DNA of 64,000 nucleotides from Spirodela intermedia (GCA_902729315.2 LR746276.1:5778169-5842168), one strand, 5' to 3'; counted from the stretch's first letter, positions 44,014 through 60,714 are shown. Made by a program: numbers and translations. Notes: generated by a model not told the origin, from the letters alone.

Positions 44014-45080
44014 CTCTCCTCCCCTCCTCCGCCGCCTCCCGAAACAGCGCCGCCACTACTCCTGCCTCTCCGCCGGCGAGATCTCTCCGGCGATCAGAGA
44101 AATTCGAAAAACCCTCGGGATACCTGAGCGGAGGACGGAGGTAGAAGAGGGAGAGGGAGGAAGGCCATCCTTACGATCAACGCCAGGCGCGTGAGCGTAG
44201 CCGATTTTATAGCTGGGAGGAAGAAGCGGATCCATTAACTGCTTCCGGGTCTCTCGCACCTGATTCGCCGGCCAGAGTGGGCCCCTGTGGAAGTTATCGA
44301 CAACTGAAATTCCCGACTATTTATTATTTTAATCGACAAAAACAGATATTCTCTCAACGTAAAATATGGAATATATATATATTTAGATATTTGTTAATCC
44401 GGACTGGAGCTTTTCTAAAATGGGCCTGGTCCGATAAAACCCCCAAATGAGCTTCACCTCAGAGCCTACAAAGCACCACCCATTGAAAATAACGGCCCAA
44501 AACCTCTCTCTCTCTCTCTCTCTCTCCCTCGCTTGTGTAAATAAACTATTCTACAAACATATATATATAATTTAATATTATCACATTATCAATGAAAAAA
44601 GAGTGGCAGTCTCCTTTGCTAACTCTAGATGGCACATTGGGTCTGTCCCATATTTTTCCCAAAAATAGTAAAAACCGAAGCTATTGTTTCGTTTTTTTCT
44701 TTTTTTCTAGAAAATCAAGCGCCCTGATCTGACCCACGTGAGTAAAAATATTATTTTTTTAAAAAATGAGTTTTTATTATAATAATTAGCCGCCGGGGCT
44801 GCTCGGCCCGATGTCCACGTGGATCGTTAGTAATCTACGTGGCAAAATTTGACTGGTTAGCGTACTGTCGGTGTCCGATCTTCGTCGTACAAAGGTACCT
44901 TGTACGGCACAGAGAAGGAGGCGTGGGGGAGTGATCGAAGCTCTGTGTGTGGCCTTTCACGGAGGCGGTGGTGGTGGGGGGAGGAACGAGAGAAGAAGGT
45001 AGCTCGTCCTCTTTGAATCTCTCCGGCGCCGCCTCCCGCTCCTCCGGCGCCCTGTCCCTCTCCGATCCTCTGCGAGCAGG
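44014..45080. promoter_or_regulatory. Shared intergenic region between divergent F-box and DCN1-like genes
   Basis: The two genes are transcribed away from each other, so this 1.07-kb segment holds both promoters. It contains a CT tract (about 44,502-44,526), AT-rich runs and two ACGTGG/ACGTGAG motifs near 44,733 and 44,816. No gene inside. Confidence 0.6.
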
Positions 45081-48000
45081 ATGCCGCGTACGTCGCGGAG
45101 GACGGGATCGGCGGCCGTCAATTCACCCGCCGCGTCGGATATCTTCCGCTCTGGTATCGACTCTAAGCATGCATCATTGTCGCTCTTCTGCGTGTGTTTG
45201 TGTTTCCGGGATGAGAACCTATCGCGATTGGCTCTTTGGCGTGCATCATCGAAGATTTGGGGTTTATTTCTGTTGCCATGGATGACGATGGCTCTCTATA
45301 TTAACGGAGGTGCATGCGTTGGTTTTGTGGTTCGCCAGGATGCTTTTGGCTGTCGCTGTACGTTCTGTCGGATTACTTCGCCTGCTCTTCTTTCTTCTGG
45401 GGACTTTTATAATGATCATTGATGCCTGACCTAGTTTCCCCGTGTACGTTCTGGACTTCGTGAGCCTAATTGAGTAGTTCTGGTCTCAGAGGGATCTGAA
45501 CTAGTGCCATTTAGTGCTGCCTTTCTTGTTGTGTATTGATTCAAGCCTTGGGCTGATCTTGTTTATGCTCTATAGTGTTGGATACTGGAGTGAATTGCTC
45601 GAAGTTTCTGAAATGAGGAACAGTGAGAAAGGAGAAAGAAACAGCGACTGGGTGCGCTCATTGTTTTGGCGGCCTGTTTGCGAAGTTCCCAACGCAACTG
45701 ATTTGATCGAGTCATGGGAAGTTGAATTGGAATTTTGGTTTTCTCACCTTCGGGTGTTTGTCTTCCTAGCGAATTGACATTTTTGTTGGAGACTGAACCT
45801 GTTCTGTCCTGTTTTGTAGAAGATTTTTGGCCTTTTACGTTTATTTTCCTTGGAAAGATAGCTCCATCATATCCATCGGTTCTCATGTAGTTATTGGACG
45901 CCAGGGCTTGGTGGGCCACCACTGTTCCTTTCTTGACCCGTTTTCTATCTTGGAAAAGTTCAAAATGGTGAAAATCCATGGCAATAAGGAGCCACTATCG
46001 CTGGTATTGCATTAAAAAAATTCCATCTGAAGTTAAATTGTATTAATTTATCAATGGACATGTAACGAGTCCATGTGATCCCTTGCGTGCCATGACTGGA
46101 CTGTGGGAGTAATGTCAACAACTGAATTGTTTATTCTCTTATTGTCTCCTCATTGTTCCCGCAAGGTGGTAGGGACACAAGTCACTGATATGCCGACCTT
46201 TATGCTCTCTGTTAGTCATGATTTTTATGCTAGTATCCATGGATCGGTCCCTTTTGTTTACATTTAATACAGTTACAATGCGATTACTTACTCACTAGAT
46301 AATATTATCCTTTTTCTTATTGGGTCATCGCATTTATTTGTGTTTTTATACTTCTCTTAAAAGTTCACTTGGTTTTCGGGCAAATTCTCAGCATTTTAAT
46401 CTTTATTTTTCAGCCACTAATCGGGCAATATCCAAGGAGTTGGAGCGCATCGACGTTCTGTTTCATTCATATTCAGACAGCTCTTCTGGCGTGATTGGGT
46501 AAAAATCACTTTTCTCATTTGTTTTTAGTCCTGGGTAGTAATAGACTTCATAGAAGAATTTTTCTTTTGTAAAAACATTGTCCCTGTTCCGTGACCATCT
46601 TGCTCCATTAGGTTCAACGCAACATGTATTTTATAAACTGCTTTTCCGAGGCCCTTTTTCCCTGATAAAAACTTTATTTATGTTTTATTTCTGTATAAAT
46701 GTCTTTAGAAAAAGTGGAGGTTGCTAGAGATGTATTTAGGGGGCTCTAGTTCAATCTATTTTGATAGTTTCGCTTCAGGTTCATTTATCAGGCGGTTCTT
46801 TTTATCTTGGAATTATGACGGTATTTTACCTAAACAGCTTTCAAGATGGTGATGACCTAACAGACGTGGGAAAGATATTTCTGTTCTTTTGATTTATCTC
46901 TAACAGTTCAGAGAAACCTTTGAGCTATTTGACATAGTGGGGAAATTCCAAGTGGGGAAATAGTATTGAGTTCTTATTTTGCTACACCATCGTAAACCTG
47001 TCCAATATTTGGTGCACATAATGTTATATCCTATGATGCTATTTTCGATATTCCTTTTCCAGTTTGAAATTCATCGGTGAAACTTTTTCCACCCGACTTT
47101 TCTTATGTCTGACCTTCTTTGCACTTGTCGTCACACCATCTCAAACAAAGATCAATTTCATCTTGATATTAGCTCTATATCTCTTAGATATGGTCATGTA
47201 TATGCAATTTCTCCATATCTTATTTCACTTTGTCCATGTACCATTTTCTAGATGTCCGACCCTTTGACCCACATAAGTAGCTGATCTCGTTGCCATCTCA
47301 TGAAATCTGATCTTCAATCTAACAGGGAAAAAAGGGTCAAACAGGGCACCATTCGGTGTATGTCATTATAACTTCTTTGACTCCAACTGCTAAATTAGGA
47401 TGCTAAGGTCCATGTTTATCTCTCGATTGTTAAACTGAGCACCAATGCATAATCTTCATTTTCTTTTTTTTAAAACTGTAATTTCTTTCTGTTTTTTTCA
47501 CCTTTAAATTGTTAGATGTTATTATTTTTAGTTCTAACATATACACTCGGATCCATCCTCATTTGCAAGCCGCGGATATCAGCCCGCCTATATATCACCG
47601 CAATTTGAGGTTAATTTCGTTTAATATAGTATGGGATATAAATCAGAGAATGAAATATATACGAAGAAATGATTTTCACTGGAATGTATCCCTTCCTAAA
47701 CCATTTATCATCATAGTTTAATTATTTCTTGCGAGTCATTGAGAGGCTGGCCTGGCCTCAGCTCCATCCTACATTATGTGCAATATTTTTGTGCTTTATT
47801 ATTTGCAATGGAAACATTGGTCGGTGTGTGACGTATATTCAATTTCTTGCCCTGCTTGGGTAGCCCTGAAGGGATAGAATCTCTCTGCTCAGATGTTGGG
47901 GTGGAACACACCGACATCAGAATGCTAATGCTCGCCTGGTAAGCTCTGCACATTGTTCATCTTAAATATTTATTTATTTTAAATTATTTTGTTATTTTGG

Positions 48001-48249
48001 ACATGTTTCCTGGTATTAATCTGGCTATGCTTACCAGGAAGCTGAGAGCCGAGAGGCAAGGATACTTCACCTTGGTAATTAATTATCGATTAAAACACTC
48101 GTTGTAATGGAATTATTTAATGCTTAAGGTTTTCTCTTAACGTTCTCAGTTGATCAACAGGAAGAGTGGCGGGGTGGTCTAAAAGCCCTTCGATCCGACA
48201 GCATCGGTAAATTAAAGAAGGCCCTGACCGAGCTGGAGAAAGAGGTGAC

Positions 48250-48305
<56 letters not shown>

Positions 48306-48814
48306 AGGAGCTTGAGGACCTCGTGGGACCCTTTTTGGGGAGATGACGATGCGTCTGTGTGGGCTTAAATCCCCAATATGGCAGGTCAGGAGCCCGGAGA
48401 ATTTCTCGGACTTCTATTCATATGCATTCAGATATTGTCTGACAGGTAACTAAGAACTAAACCCCTCAGATTAACTGAGATGATGCTGCTGCTCCATAAT
48501 CTCTCCAAGGAGGGCGGGCCGACATAATCTCTCCCCCCCTCCACTGCAGAGGACAAGCAGAGGAGCATAGACATAGAGAGCACCTGTGAGCTGCTGGATC
48601 TCATCCTGGGACCCATCTACCGTCCCCAAATCGGCAAACTCACTGAGTTCCTGAAGGTGCGATGACCATCCCCAAATCCCTTCTTTTTTTCTTTTTTCTT
48701 TTTGGGTTTTCTTTAAAAAATATATATATTTGGATCTTCAGGGCCAGAGCGATTACAAGGTGATCAACATGGATCAGTGGATGGGTTTCCTCCGTTTCTG
48801 CAAAGAGGTCTCTC

Positions 48815-48873
<59 letters not shown>

Positions 48874-49078
48874 CTCGCTTTCTCTCTCTTAACCGATATT
48901 GTTGCTTGATTTTCATGAAATGCTGTATTTGGGTTATTGGACCGGCCAGCAGTGGTGATGTTTCCATTTGTGGCAGATAAATTTTCCGTCGGTGGACAAC
49001 TACGACCCGGCTTTGGCCTGGCCGCTGATTCTGGACAATTTTGTGGAGTGGATGCAGCAGCAGCAGCATGGGCGGTAG
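45081..49078 (+). CDS. DCN1-like protein (cullin neddylation E3 co-factor)
   Basis: Nine exons: 45,081-45,153; 46,414-46,498; 47,864-47,938; 48,038-48,074; 48,161-48,244; 48,385-48,445; 48,550-48,656; 48,742-48,807; 48,977-49,078; 229 aa. The product helps transfer NEDD8 to cullins and so activates SCF-type ligases. The potentiating-neddylation (DCUN1) domain spans about residues 30-225: ELERIDVLFHSYSD, GPEGIESLCSDVGVEHTDIR, MLMLAWKLRAERQGYFTLEE, WRRGLKALRSDSI-like (here WRGGLKALRSDS), ENFSDFYSYAFRYCLTEDKQ and the conserved PLILDNFVEWMQ end. No UBA domain precedes it, so it belongs to the UBA-less class. The Ser/Thr/Arg-rich N-terminus is short. Introns 1 and 2 exceed 1.2 kb; introns 5 and 8 carry CT microsatellites next to their donors. 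Confidence 0.93.
48252..48304. repeat. CT microsatellite in DCN1-like intron 5
   Basis: About 50 bp of (CT)n starting 8 bp after the donor site of exon 5. Confidence 0.95.
48808..48891. repeat. CT microsatellite forming the start of DCN1-like intron 8
   Basis: The donor GTCTCTCTCT is itself the first unit of an 80-bp CT tract, so the 5' splice site is embedded in the repeat. Confidence 0.93.
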
Positions 49079-49254
49079 AGCCGACGCAGCAACTCTACGC
49101 CGGAATAAGGTGACGGGCTCCGCGGTGTGAAGGGTTGCAAGGTGGAATTCGATGATTTTTTTCCATTCTAATTATCATAGTGGACTGAAAATTGCATATT
49201 TAATTGAGTGGGATGGATTCTGGGGGACACTTCACCGGCCAGCCAAGAAAGCTG

Positions 49255-49292
<38 letters not shown>

Positions 49293-49529
49293 CCCATTGG
49301 CACCTTCCTTGCTCATTATATTGTCTGATCGATGACCCAGCAACTCGTCAATTTAAGCATTTTAGAGAGAGAGGGAGACAGACGTTCAAAACAGCTGCCC
49401 ACAAACTCACAGAGAGGGAGAGAGAGCGAGAGAGCGAGAGGTTGGTGGCCTACTACAGCCCGCCCATCCCAGTGGCTAGGCCAGCTGTGATCCTCTACCA
49501 TCAGCTCATCAATGTGAAATCATGAACTT

Positions 49530-49573
<44 letters not shown>

Positions 49574-52092
49574 CAAGCCCGGGTTCACTAAAGCCCAGCC
49601 CACCGCATTGACTCGGTTAAGTTGGGCAGGTTTCTGTCTCGTCGTCCAGTTTGATCAAGAGAGAGAGAGAGAGAGAGAGAGAGAGCAAAGATGGGTGGTG
49701 GACTTACCACCCAATGCGATCATTCTTGGACGAAATCATACGTAGATTCCACGGTATCCCGTTTTATCAGAGTATAAATGTAATAAATAATCGAATATTG
49801 GGTTAGATCGCGGTTGTTGGCCCACATGGAGAACTCGCTGGCGGGGCCAGCTCGGCAGCGTCTCTCAGCCAATCACGGCGGCGGAAAGCTGCCGCTCGCC
49901 GCCCGCCTGAGATCTCGGAACCCACTCGCTCGGTGGTGGGCCCTGTTGACTCAGCGTTGCACGTGAGGCGCTATCCGGGCCCACCTGAGAAAGTAGCTGA
50001 ATCATAATACAAGCAATAAAATATAAATAAATATCAGGGAATTACCGAATTACTGATCGGGTGGTGATCACCCGTCCGATTTTCTCCCGCCGCCAAATCT
50101 ACTAACCCGGCGGCCAGTGGATCGGACAAATGTCCATCGTCCGATTTGATTTACTTCCGATGCCATTTAGGGCCCCACCGTGGGAGGGCCCAAGGGATCA
50201 CTGGATTCGATGTCGATCGGCTGATCAAGACCCTCCGATCTCGTCGTCATCTTCTCCCTCGCCGGCCGCCGGAGAACCACCTCCGCCGCCGCCGGGCGCA
50301 ATAGTAGTGGTAGACTCTTGGATTCCCTCTAGGCCACACTGGCGTCTAGAGTTCTTGATAAGCGGCATCTTGTCTTATTCATGGGAACACATTACGTTAA
50401 GTCCAGAATGCGACACTCCGGAAACGTTGGAAGTTATCCTACTACCCAATATTCGGCGGAGCGGTGGTCGACGGCAAGGGCGGCGGTGATGAAGAGCGGG
50501 TCGTCGCTTGTAGCACGTTGAACAGGTGGATCAGTCAACGAACCCCGTCGGTGCACGCGGCGGCGGCTGCGGACTGGACCGGTCGCCGGCGGGGGACGAA
50601 GGGCCGGTGGCCCGCGAAGGCGACGGAGGAGCGCCGGTCAAGCATCCACGAGGAAACCTTCCTCACCGGCTGAGACCCGGCCTCTTCCATGAAGCTTCTT
50701 CCTTCTCCTTCCTCTGACGTGATCCCTTCTTTTTCCTCTAGAAAGAGAAGTATAGAGAGAGAGAGAGAGAGGAAGAGATAGACAGAGAGAGAGCTGGGTC
50801 TACGACCCAGATGAAGATCAACCCACGTCGGGCCCGATTAGTTTCAAAGATTAGGGTTTTCTACGTCATGGTGAGGGAAACTATGGACGCTCAGCTGGGT
50901 CGCACCTGAAGAGCAGGTCAAAACATGTTACCGCCGAGTCAACGTGCCCTATTTTCTTACAAGTTATTATTCTTTAATGTATTAATTATTTATTCGGCTC
51001 TCTCTTCCCCGTAATATTTGCACCCATTTTATTTCTTTCTGAAAAAAAAAACTGCCCTGGAAAACGAGCACAAGAGGGCGGCTCTATTTTAAAAGCCCAG
51101 CCCGGGCCCGAGGCCCGAAAGTTTCTTACTTGGTTTGGCTTGATCTGGAGATCTAGTCTACTCAGTCCCACGTAAGACACTGGCCGGACCGGCCCGTTCA
51201 CAGCTACTTTATTTTTAGTTTAAAAGAAAATAATTAGACTAATAAATAGCTATTAATCGGAGAAAAGTCTCATACTCTTTCAGCGACCCCTTCGCCTTTT
51301 GGTCAGTGCACCCGCGTGGTTAGACCCAGCGCAGTGCCGAATTCAGTTGCCTCGAAGTTCCCGCTCATTCATTTCGCTGACGTGTCACAAAAAGGCTGCG
51401 CCTTTTTATTCCCTCCTTTATTATTTTTCAACGAATCTTTTTTACTGAGATTTATAATTATTTTAAAATATTTTCCTGCCAACGAAGGAATCCGAGGTTC
51501 GCGACAAGCCGGAGACAGCCCGGCTTGCCCGGCCCCACCGGCCGTGTCGTATCCTCACCACTCGACCGGCGGGGGCCGATGATCGGACGGCCGTGAATAA
51601 TCAGTAACTTGCGGTAAGAATACTAGAAGGAAATGAATATATTCTAAAATGTATGCATTTTTATTTTTAATTAATTAATATATTGGGGAGTATAGGAAGG
51701 ACTGACAACGGACGGAAGCACAGGTCGATCGAAATATATCGGAAATATGAGTTTTATAATCCAATAAATAATAAAAATAGCTCCTTTTTGGAAGCTCTGG
51801 AGACTCAGTATTCTTAAATATTTTTATAATATTTAATTATATTTATTAATAAATTCCTCGGAGAATATAAGAACTCCTCTCTACCAGACGGTGGGCGGCT
51901 CTTCCCTTCTGCTGCACAGAACTCTAGCCACAGCTGCATCGTAATCCTATCTCTCTCTCTCTCTCTCTACCCTTTCTCTCTATACAATCTCTTACAGTCT
52001 GTCTGTACAGTGCTCGCAGCCGGCCCTGCTTTTGACGGCCTCTCTCACCTCCATAGAAGGAAGGAGGAGGGATAGCGGAGGGGAGCGCAGCC
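49079..52092. other. Intergenic, no gene seen
   Basis: 3 kb with 3' flank of the DCN1-like gene, CT/GA tracts (49,259-49,288; 49,533-49,569; 49,660-49,686; 50,755-50,772), GC-rich sequence at 50.1-50.7 kb with fortuitous open frames, and AT-rich sequence before the DUF868 gene. A CT tract at 51,951-51,968 is about 125 bp upstream of the DUF868 start, probably in its leader. Confidence 0.6.
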
Positions 52093-53205
52093 ATGCCGGA
52101 TCCGATTCCTGCTTGTTTCAGGGGCGGCGCTGCCGCAGCGCCGCCCGGATCCGCCACCGCAGGGCCCAGCGTGACGACCTCCATCTACGAGACGCCGCTG
52201 GGGCTGGCGGCGCTCACCTGGTCCCGGACCGTCCTCGGGCTCTCCCTCCGCGTCGAGCTCCGCCTCGCCGTCGCCGCTGCCGGCGGGGGCGCCGCCGCCT
52301 CCTTCCGGTTCCGTCTCCGGCCGTGGCTCCTCTGGAAGCGGCGAGGCTCGAAGGGGTTCCACAGCCACGGGGTCGAGTTCTCGTGGGACTTGACGCGGGC
52401 CCGCTTCCCCGCCGGCGGCGGCCCCGAGCCCTCCAGCGGGTTCTTTGTCGCCGTGGTGGTCAACGGCGAGATGTTCCTGGCGGCGGGGGACATGGAGGCG
52501 GAGGCCTACAAGAGGAGCAAAGCTCGGAGGGGAAGGGCCGGGAGGGCGGTGCTCCTCTCCAGGAGGGAGCACGTCGTCTTCCCCGGTTCCGGTAGGATTT
52601 ACGCCACCAGGGCGAGCTTCGGGGGGAAGGAGAGGGAGATTCTGATCGACCTCGGTGGCAGCGCCGCCGCTGGAGAGAAGGAGGCAAAGCTGTGGGTGGC
52701 CGTCGATGGGAAGAAGGTGATCCAGGTGAAGCGGCTCCGGTGGAAGTTCAGGGGGAACGAGAAGGTGGCGGTGGACGGCGGCGGGAAGGTGCAGGTCTCG
52801 TGGGACGTCCACAGCTGGCTGTTCAACAGGGAGCCCATCGACGTGGCGGCGGCGGCGGGGGCGGCTGCGCCGCCCACAGCCGCCCCCGAATTTGGGCACG
52901 CGAGCTTCATGTTCCGGTTCGAGATGGAGGAGGCGGATGAGGGCGGCGGCGGGGAGCGGTGGCGGATGTGGTCGCTGGACAATTTCGGAGGGATCGACCA
53001 CAGTAGCGGGAGCATCGGCAGCGGCGGGGTGGTGGCGTTGGCGGGGAAGAAAAAGAAGAGCCTTCTGAAGACGAGCTCGTCGTCCTCGTCGTCGTCGGCG
53101 TCGTCGGGGAGCAGCTCGTCAGTGGCGGAGTGGGCCAGCGCCGAGGAGAGCGAGCTCCGGGGATCCGGCGGCTTCTCTCTCCTCGTCTGCGTCTGGAAGA
53201 ACTAG
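52093..53205 (+). CDS. DUF868 family protein
   Basis: Intronless, 370 aa, plant-specific family of unknown function. Family hallmarks in order: an N-terminal TSIYETPLGLAALTWSRTVL, LRPWLLWKRRGSKGFHSHG, VEFSWDLTRARF, FFVAVVVNGEMFLAAGD, LLSRREHVVFPGSGRIYATR, KLWVAVDGKKVIQVKRLRWK, VQVSWDVHSWLFN and FMFRFEME. The length is close to what I recall for the family (about 300-380). A poly-Ser segment (about residues 325-345) precedes the C-terminal GFSLLVCVWKN, also typical. GC content is extreme, producing long spurious frames on the opposite strand. The ATG follows a purine-rich leader. Confidence 0.92.
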   Translation: MPDPIPACFRGGAAAAPPGSATAGPSVTTSIYETPLGLAALTWSRTVLGLSLRVELRLAVAAAGGGAAASFRFRLRPWLLWKRRGSKGFHSHGVEFSWDLTRARFPAGGGPEPSSGFFVAVVVNGEMFLAAGDMEAEAYKRSKARRGRAGRAVLLSRREHVVFPGSGRIYATRASFGGKEREILIDLGGSAAAGEKEAKLWVAVDGKKVIQVKRLRWKFRGNEKVAVDGGGKVQVSWDVHSWLFNREPIDVAAAAGAAAPPTAAPEFGHASFMFRFEMEEADEGGGGERWRMWSLDNFGGIDHSSGSIGSGGVVALAGKKKKSLLKTSSSSSSSSASSGSSSSVAEWASAEESELRGSGGFSLLVCVWKN

Positions 53206-53620
53206 AAATTCCCCCAATTTCTCTCCCCCTTCCTTCTCCGCGGGGTGGGTTCATCCGCCCGCCTGTGACAGCTCCGTTTCTCTGGAAATTTCCTCCATTT
53301 TTTCCCTTCCACCTTCGGCGCTCCGGAGAAAAAGAAGAAGAGGTGGTCGGCCGTGTGCGAACAATCTGATCCTCTCTCTCTCTCCCCCTCCCCTCGCCGT
53401 TAAGCGTCCGATCGAGAGGCCTCGGCGAGGGCACCCCTCCGCCGCCGCCGTCTTTCTCTCTCTTCCCGTTTCCCCCCGCCGCCGCTGCTAAGCGCTGCCG
53501 CTGGATTCCTCTCTCTCTCTCTCTAGGTCGTATACTCACATCCGTTAATTGACAGCTGCAGTGAGCGCTGTAGCACCGTGTCGGAGTACGGCGGAGAATT
53601 GTTTCATCCCTCTCTCTCTC

Positions 53621-53657
<37 letters not shown>

Positions 53658-54405
53658 GTATCTATCTCTGTGTGGCAAATTGTGCCGCTGACTGCTAGGT
53701 CTGTCATCAGTAACTCGCCGGAATATCCATCGCCGTTGTTCCTCTGGTTGCCGGAGCCGGCGGGTGGAAGCTTCGAAATTCCCAGGGCCTCAGCTTTCAC
53801 GGGCGGCCGCGGCGAGCAGGCGAGAGAAAGCGCCCGGCCCACTAAGACCGGCCTATTTGGGATATATGAAGCCCGACCCATTACTTCCGGCCCAGAGGAG
53901 GGGTGGGGGGTGGGTGAGGCCCGAAAGCTGCTCGGGTGGGTATTACAGCTGGCAGGTTCCAGACTGGGATTCTTGAATGCTCCGTAGAATATGTCGGCCA
54001 GATCACTGACGCAACTGCTCCTAGAGTCAACCTTGCCGAAGATACCAGGACGAAGGGAGTCAACGGCTTCACTGAGGTACGACGGCGGAGAAAAGAAGTC
54101 CTTTCCACAGGGTGTTATCCACAAATGGGCCTTTTTGTTCCTGCTACATAAAAGTCGCCGGCCCACGGCCCACCATCCGACGCGGAACCGGATCTCCGCC
54201 ACCGCCACCGCCACCGCCGGCGGCGCATTGACGCAACAGGGCGGACGGCAGACGACAGAGACAATGAATGCCGCAGCTTGGTATTGGGAGAGTCGTCCCT
54301 GCAAAGGAGGAATGCCACGGTCGCCTGTTCCTCCTGTTTCTGGTTCCTTTTCCCCCTTTCTTCTTCTGGGGGATTTTACTGCAGATCTTCCGAAGTGGTG
54401 ATCGG
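53206..54405. other. Region between convergent DUF868 and DeSI-like genes
   Basis: Both genes point into this 1.2-kb segment, so it holds two 3' ends. It contains a CT tract at about 53,590-53,660. No third gene is supported; a large minus-strand open frame crossing it is discussed among the rejected items. Confidence 0.6.
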
Positions 54406-55307
54406 CTACACCTTCCAGATGGCCGGGAAGGAAGCAGACTGCTGCTGCTTGCTTCTCCTCGCCCTGGTAACGGAGGTTACGTCCGCATCCGTCCGGTCGT
54501 CGGAGGGGGAGGATGAACAGGAGGAAGAAGAGGAAGACACCATGTATCTGACCGACCTGGTCCTGAGCTTTTGCCTTTCCGCCCTGCGAGGGGCCCTCCG
54601 GCCGCTTCCCTCGGCCGCGGCGGAGGGGGGAGCGCGATGCCTCACCCCAGCCACGTGCAGGCCCACCGGCAGCACACAGTTGCAGAGTAATCCTGAGAGA
54701 ACAATCAGCAAGCAGGGGACACCATCGGAATTCAGATCCAGATCCAGATGATTCACAGAACCTGGAGGGAGAGCGAAGAAGCTCGTACCGATGTTGGCGA
54801 GGCGATTCACCCAGCGTGGGATCGGCGTGCCGACGAGACGCAGGCAGACGTCGTTGCAGAAGTGGTTGCAGTTCTTGGAGATGAGGTGGTACGAGCAACC
54901 GGTGTACGACTCCGCCATTTTCTCCATGAAGATCCTCACCTCCCGCGGGCCGAGGTCCGTCCGACCGATGAGTATCGACTTACGGAAGCGGAATCCGGGG
55001 CACTGCCGTGGCTCCCCCTCGAATATCCCCGTCGTCGGGTGGTCGTGCGCTCCATACGCGTACTCCACCCCATGCACTGCTGGATCAAAGGGGGAAAAAC
55101 AGAAACCCTAGGTCAGACCTGGTGAGATCTAGTCCGCCGGCGATTGGAGCAGGGACCGATGTGAGGACCTTGCACGCCGGAGTGGTAGATCCCCAGACCG
55201 AACCAGTACGCGTAGCCGTTGATTGGCGTCAGATCGTACACGTTGAGGTAAACCGGGACGCTCCCCGTCTTCCGCCTACAGGAGATGCAGAGTCCCCTGA
55301 TGAACAT
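54406..55307 (-). CDS. DeSI/PPPDE-type thiol peptidase
   Basis: Three exons: complement 55,169-55,307 (donor CAAG|GTCCTC); complement 54,789-55,076 (acceptor CAGCAG|TGCATG); complement 54,406-54,692 (acceptor CTCAG|GATTAC); 237 aa. PPPDE (DeSI-like) peptidases are predicted to remove ubiquitin or SUMO. The catalytic pair is visible: His in GLGIYHSGVQ (residue about 43) and Cys in LISKNCNHFCND. Other family segments are VHGVEYAYGAHDHPTTGIFE, PGFRFRKSILIGRTDLGPRE and PIPRWVNRLANIG followed by LLCNCVLPVGL across the last splice. The C-terminal 80 residues are basic then Ser-rich (MVSSSSSSCSSSPSDD) and not part of the catalytic fold. Confidence 0.92.
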
Positions 55308-57270
55308 CCTCCTCCGCCCCCGCCGCCACCGCCACCGTCTGCGGTCACAGGGCGACGTGGATCAACTCGGAGCCAATCAGATCAGGAAAGCCACACATCG
55401 AGAGAGAAAGAGAGAGAGAGATTGACGGACGGACAGAGACACGAAAGCGAAGGACGGGGAAGACGGCGAAGACGGCGAGGGAATTCTGGCCGGAAAAGGA
55501 CGAGAAGATGAATATCGAACGCACCTTTTGCGCTGTACTCCCGTCGTGTTCTGCGACCACAGAGGTGACCTTCCCCCCTCTCTCCTTCTCCTTCGATTCC
55601 TCTGCTATCAGCACTGGCTTCTGCTCTGTTCTCTTCCCCCCCTCCCCGCTGTCTTTTACGCTGCTCTCTCTTTCTCTCTCTACTGACACTAGCGAAATTC
55701 GAAATTCCCACTTCCGGGAATGGTAACAATTGGCACGATTCAACTCCCTCGGGAAAATAGCCACCTGCCGGACCCACTGATTTGCCACGTGTACCCCCCC
55801 GAGCCCAGCGTTTCGTCTCCCGAGTACCGGCCTAGCGGTTTCGGCTCGAAATCGGGCGGGTTTTAAACCGGTCAACCCGCTAGGCCGGGCCCGGTCCGGA
55901 CACATTATCGATCGAGGATGAATCGCTCGTCGCCGTCCGATCTATGATGGCGGCTGGCTTGGCCGCCACTCCGATCTTGATGATAATTATTTTATTCTTT
56001 CCAATATTTTAGCTCGTGTGACATTTATTTTCCTTTATTTATGGGGAGAGAGAGAGAGCATTCTATGCGCCGGTCAACTTGCTCTCGGTGGGCCACATCT
56101 AACTGGGCCGTGTGCTCTAATGGGGCCTTGGGCTTTATGTTAAGCCCGAACTGTAGAACTCGGGCTGGGCCCTTGACAACATTGGACCATGATAATTATT
56201 ATAATAAATAGTAAATAATAATTATTTAATAATTAAAATGGACCTAACGGTTGGGCTGCGGTGGGTTTTTCAGTTTGGGGGAAAGCATATGCCCCGTCTC
56301 CGGAGGTTGAGGGAGGGCATCAGGCGGCGCCACCGGCATCCCCCCCGCGGATCCCTTGCGCTCTTCGCCGGCCCGCTGGGGGCGGCTTTGGGTCTCTGCG
56401 ACAGCCTGGCGGAGTGGAGGGAAGAGGTTGGCGCCGTTCTTTCGATTTGCGCCTTGATTATTTAACATTATGGCATTCTCCGAACTAAGTTCTGTCGTAG
56501 ATTCCCCGTTTTCTCCATTGTTTTCTGGGATGATGATTTTTTTTTTCACTGATTTTTTTATTTTTTATTTTGTGTTTGTATGCGTGATTTTTCATTTCAA
56601 ATGTAAAGGTTAATCTGCCCGACGGTCAATGATCTTGCGAGAGGCATCGGCATCGGAGAATTTCCGGCGCTCCGTCTCCGCTCCTCCCCCTCATCTCTCT
56701 TATAGATTCAGTTTTGAGGGGGTTGATCGATCAGAGGTTCAGAGCCGATCCATGGTTTTTGCACCCGTGAAATGAGAACCACGTGGCGGTTCATGCGCAT
56801 GGGTTCTACTCCACCGCCGGATTCCTTGGCAAGGAGATGGGTCTGGCTGCTGAGGAGGAACCCCAGCACGACTCTTGCGCTGCTGGGATAATTCTTCCCA
56901 TCCTGCGATCGAAGTGTGCGGACGAGACCCGATTCTGCCATCTTTTTTCCGTTATTTCAATTCATTGCTAATAATATGGGGTCATTCAACTGAATAAATC
57001 CTTTTCATCGAGATCTTGGCCATCTTCTGCTCGAATAATTTGCATTTTTCTTGTCTTCTAAGTTTCAAGCCTTAATGGTTTCAGATTTCGTTCCTTCCTG
57101 TTAAGACCTTGTTGTTATCTGTTCTAGGAATTCTTGGGGATTCCACAGAACCAACCAGTTGCCAGAAGTAGGTATCCTTGACAAGAGGAAATGGGATGAA
57201 AAAGGAGATTCGGGGTATGATCAAGCCTCGGTAATTCCTTATGTGCGGGGATATCTTTTCAATCCTGGAG
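55308..57270. promoter_or_regulatory. Divergent intergenic region, DeSI-like / SnAK
   Basis: The two genes diverge here, so both promoters lie in this 1.96-kb segment. 5' leader exons of the SnAK gene are likely between about 56.3 and 57.2 kb (GC-rich start, TTCTAG-type acceptors near 57,120), but I cannot place them. No extra coding gene. Confidence 0.55.

Positions 57271-60714
<3,444 letters not shown>

Noticed and set aside
43367-44194. 275-codon plus-strand frame opposite the F-box gene
   Set aside because: Antisense of an LRR-coding exon, with Arg/Ser-rich translation typical of shadow frames.
50130-50717. GC-rich plus-strand frames between DCN1-like and DUF868 genes
   Set aside because: No domain, no conserved motif, no convincing splice partners; probably fortuitous.
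52907-54898. 663-codon open frame on the minus strand
   Set aside because: It runs antisense through the 3' part of the DUF868 gene, the intergenic region and the DeSI-like exon 3 in a different frame. It is Arg/Pro/Ser-rich with no domain. Extreme GC content removes stops, so it is a shadow.
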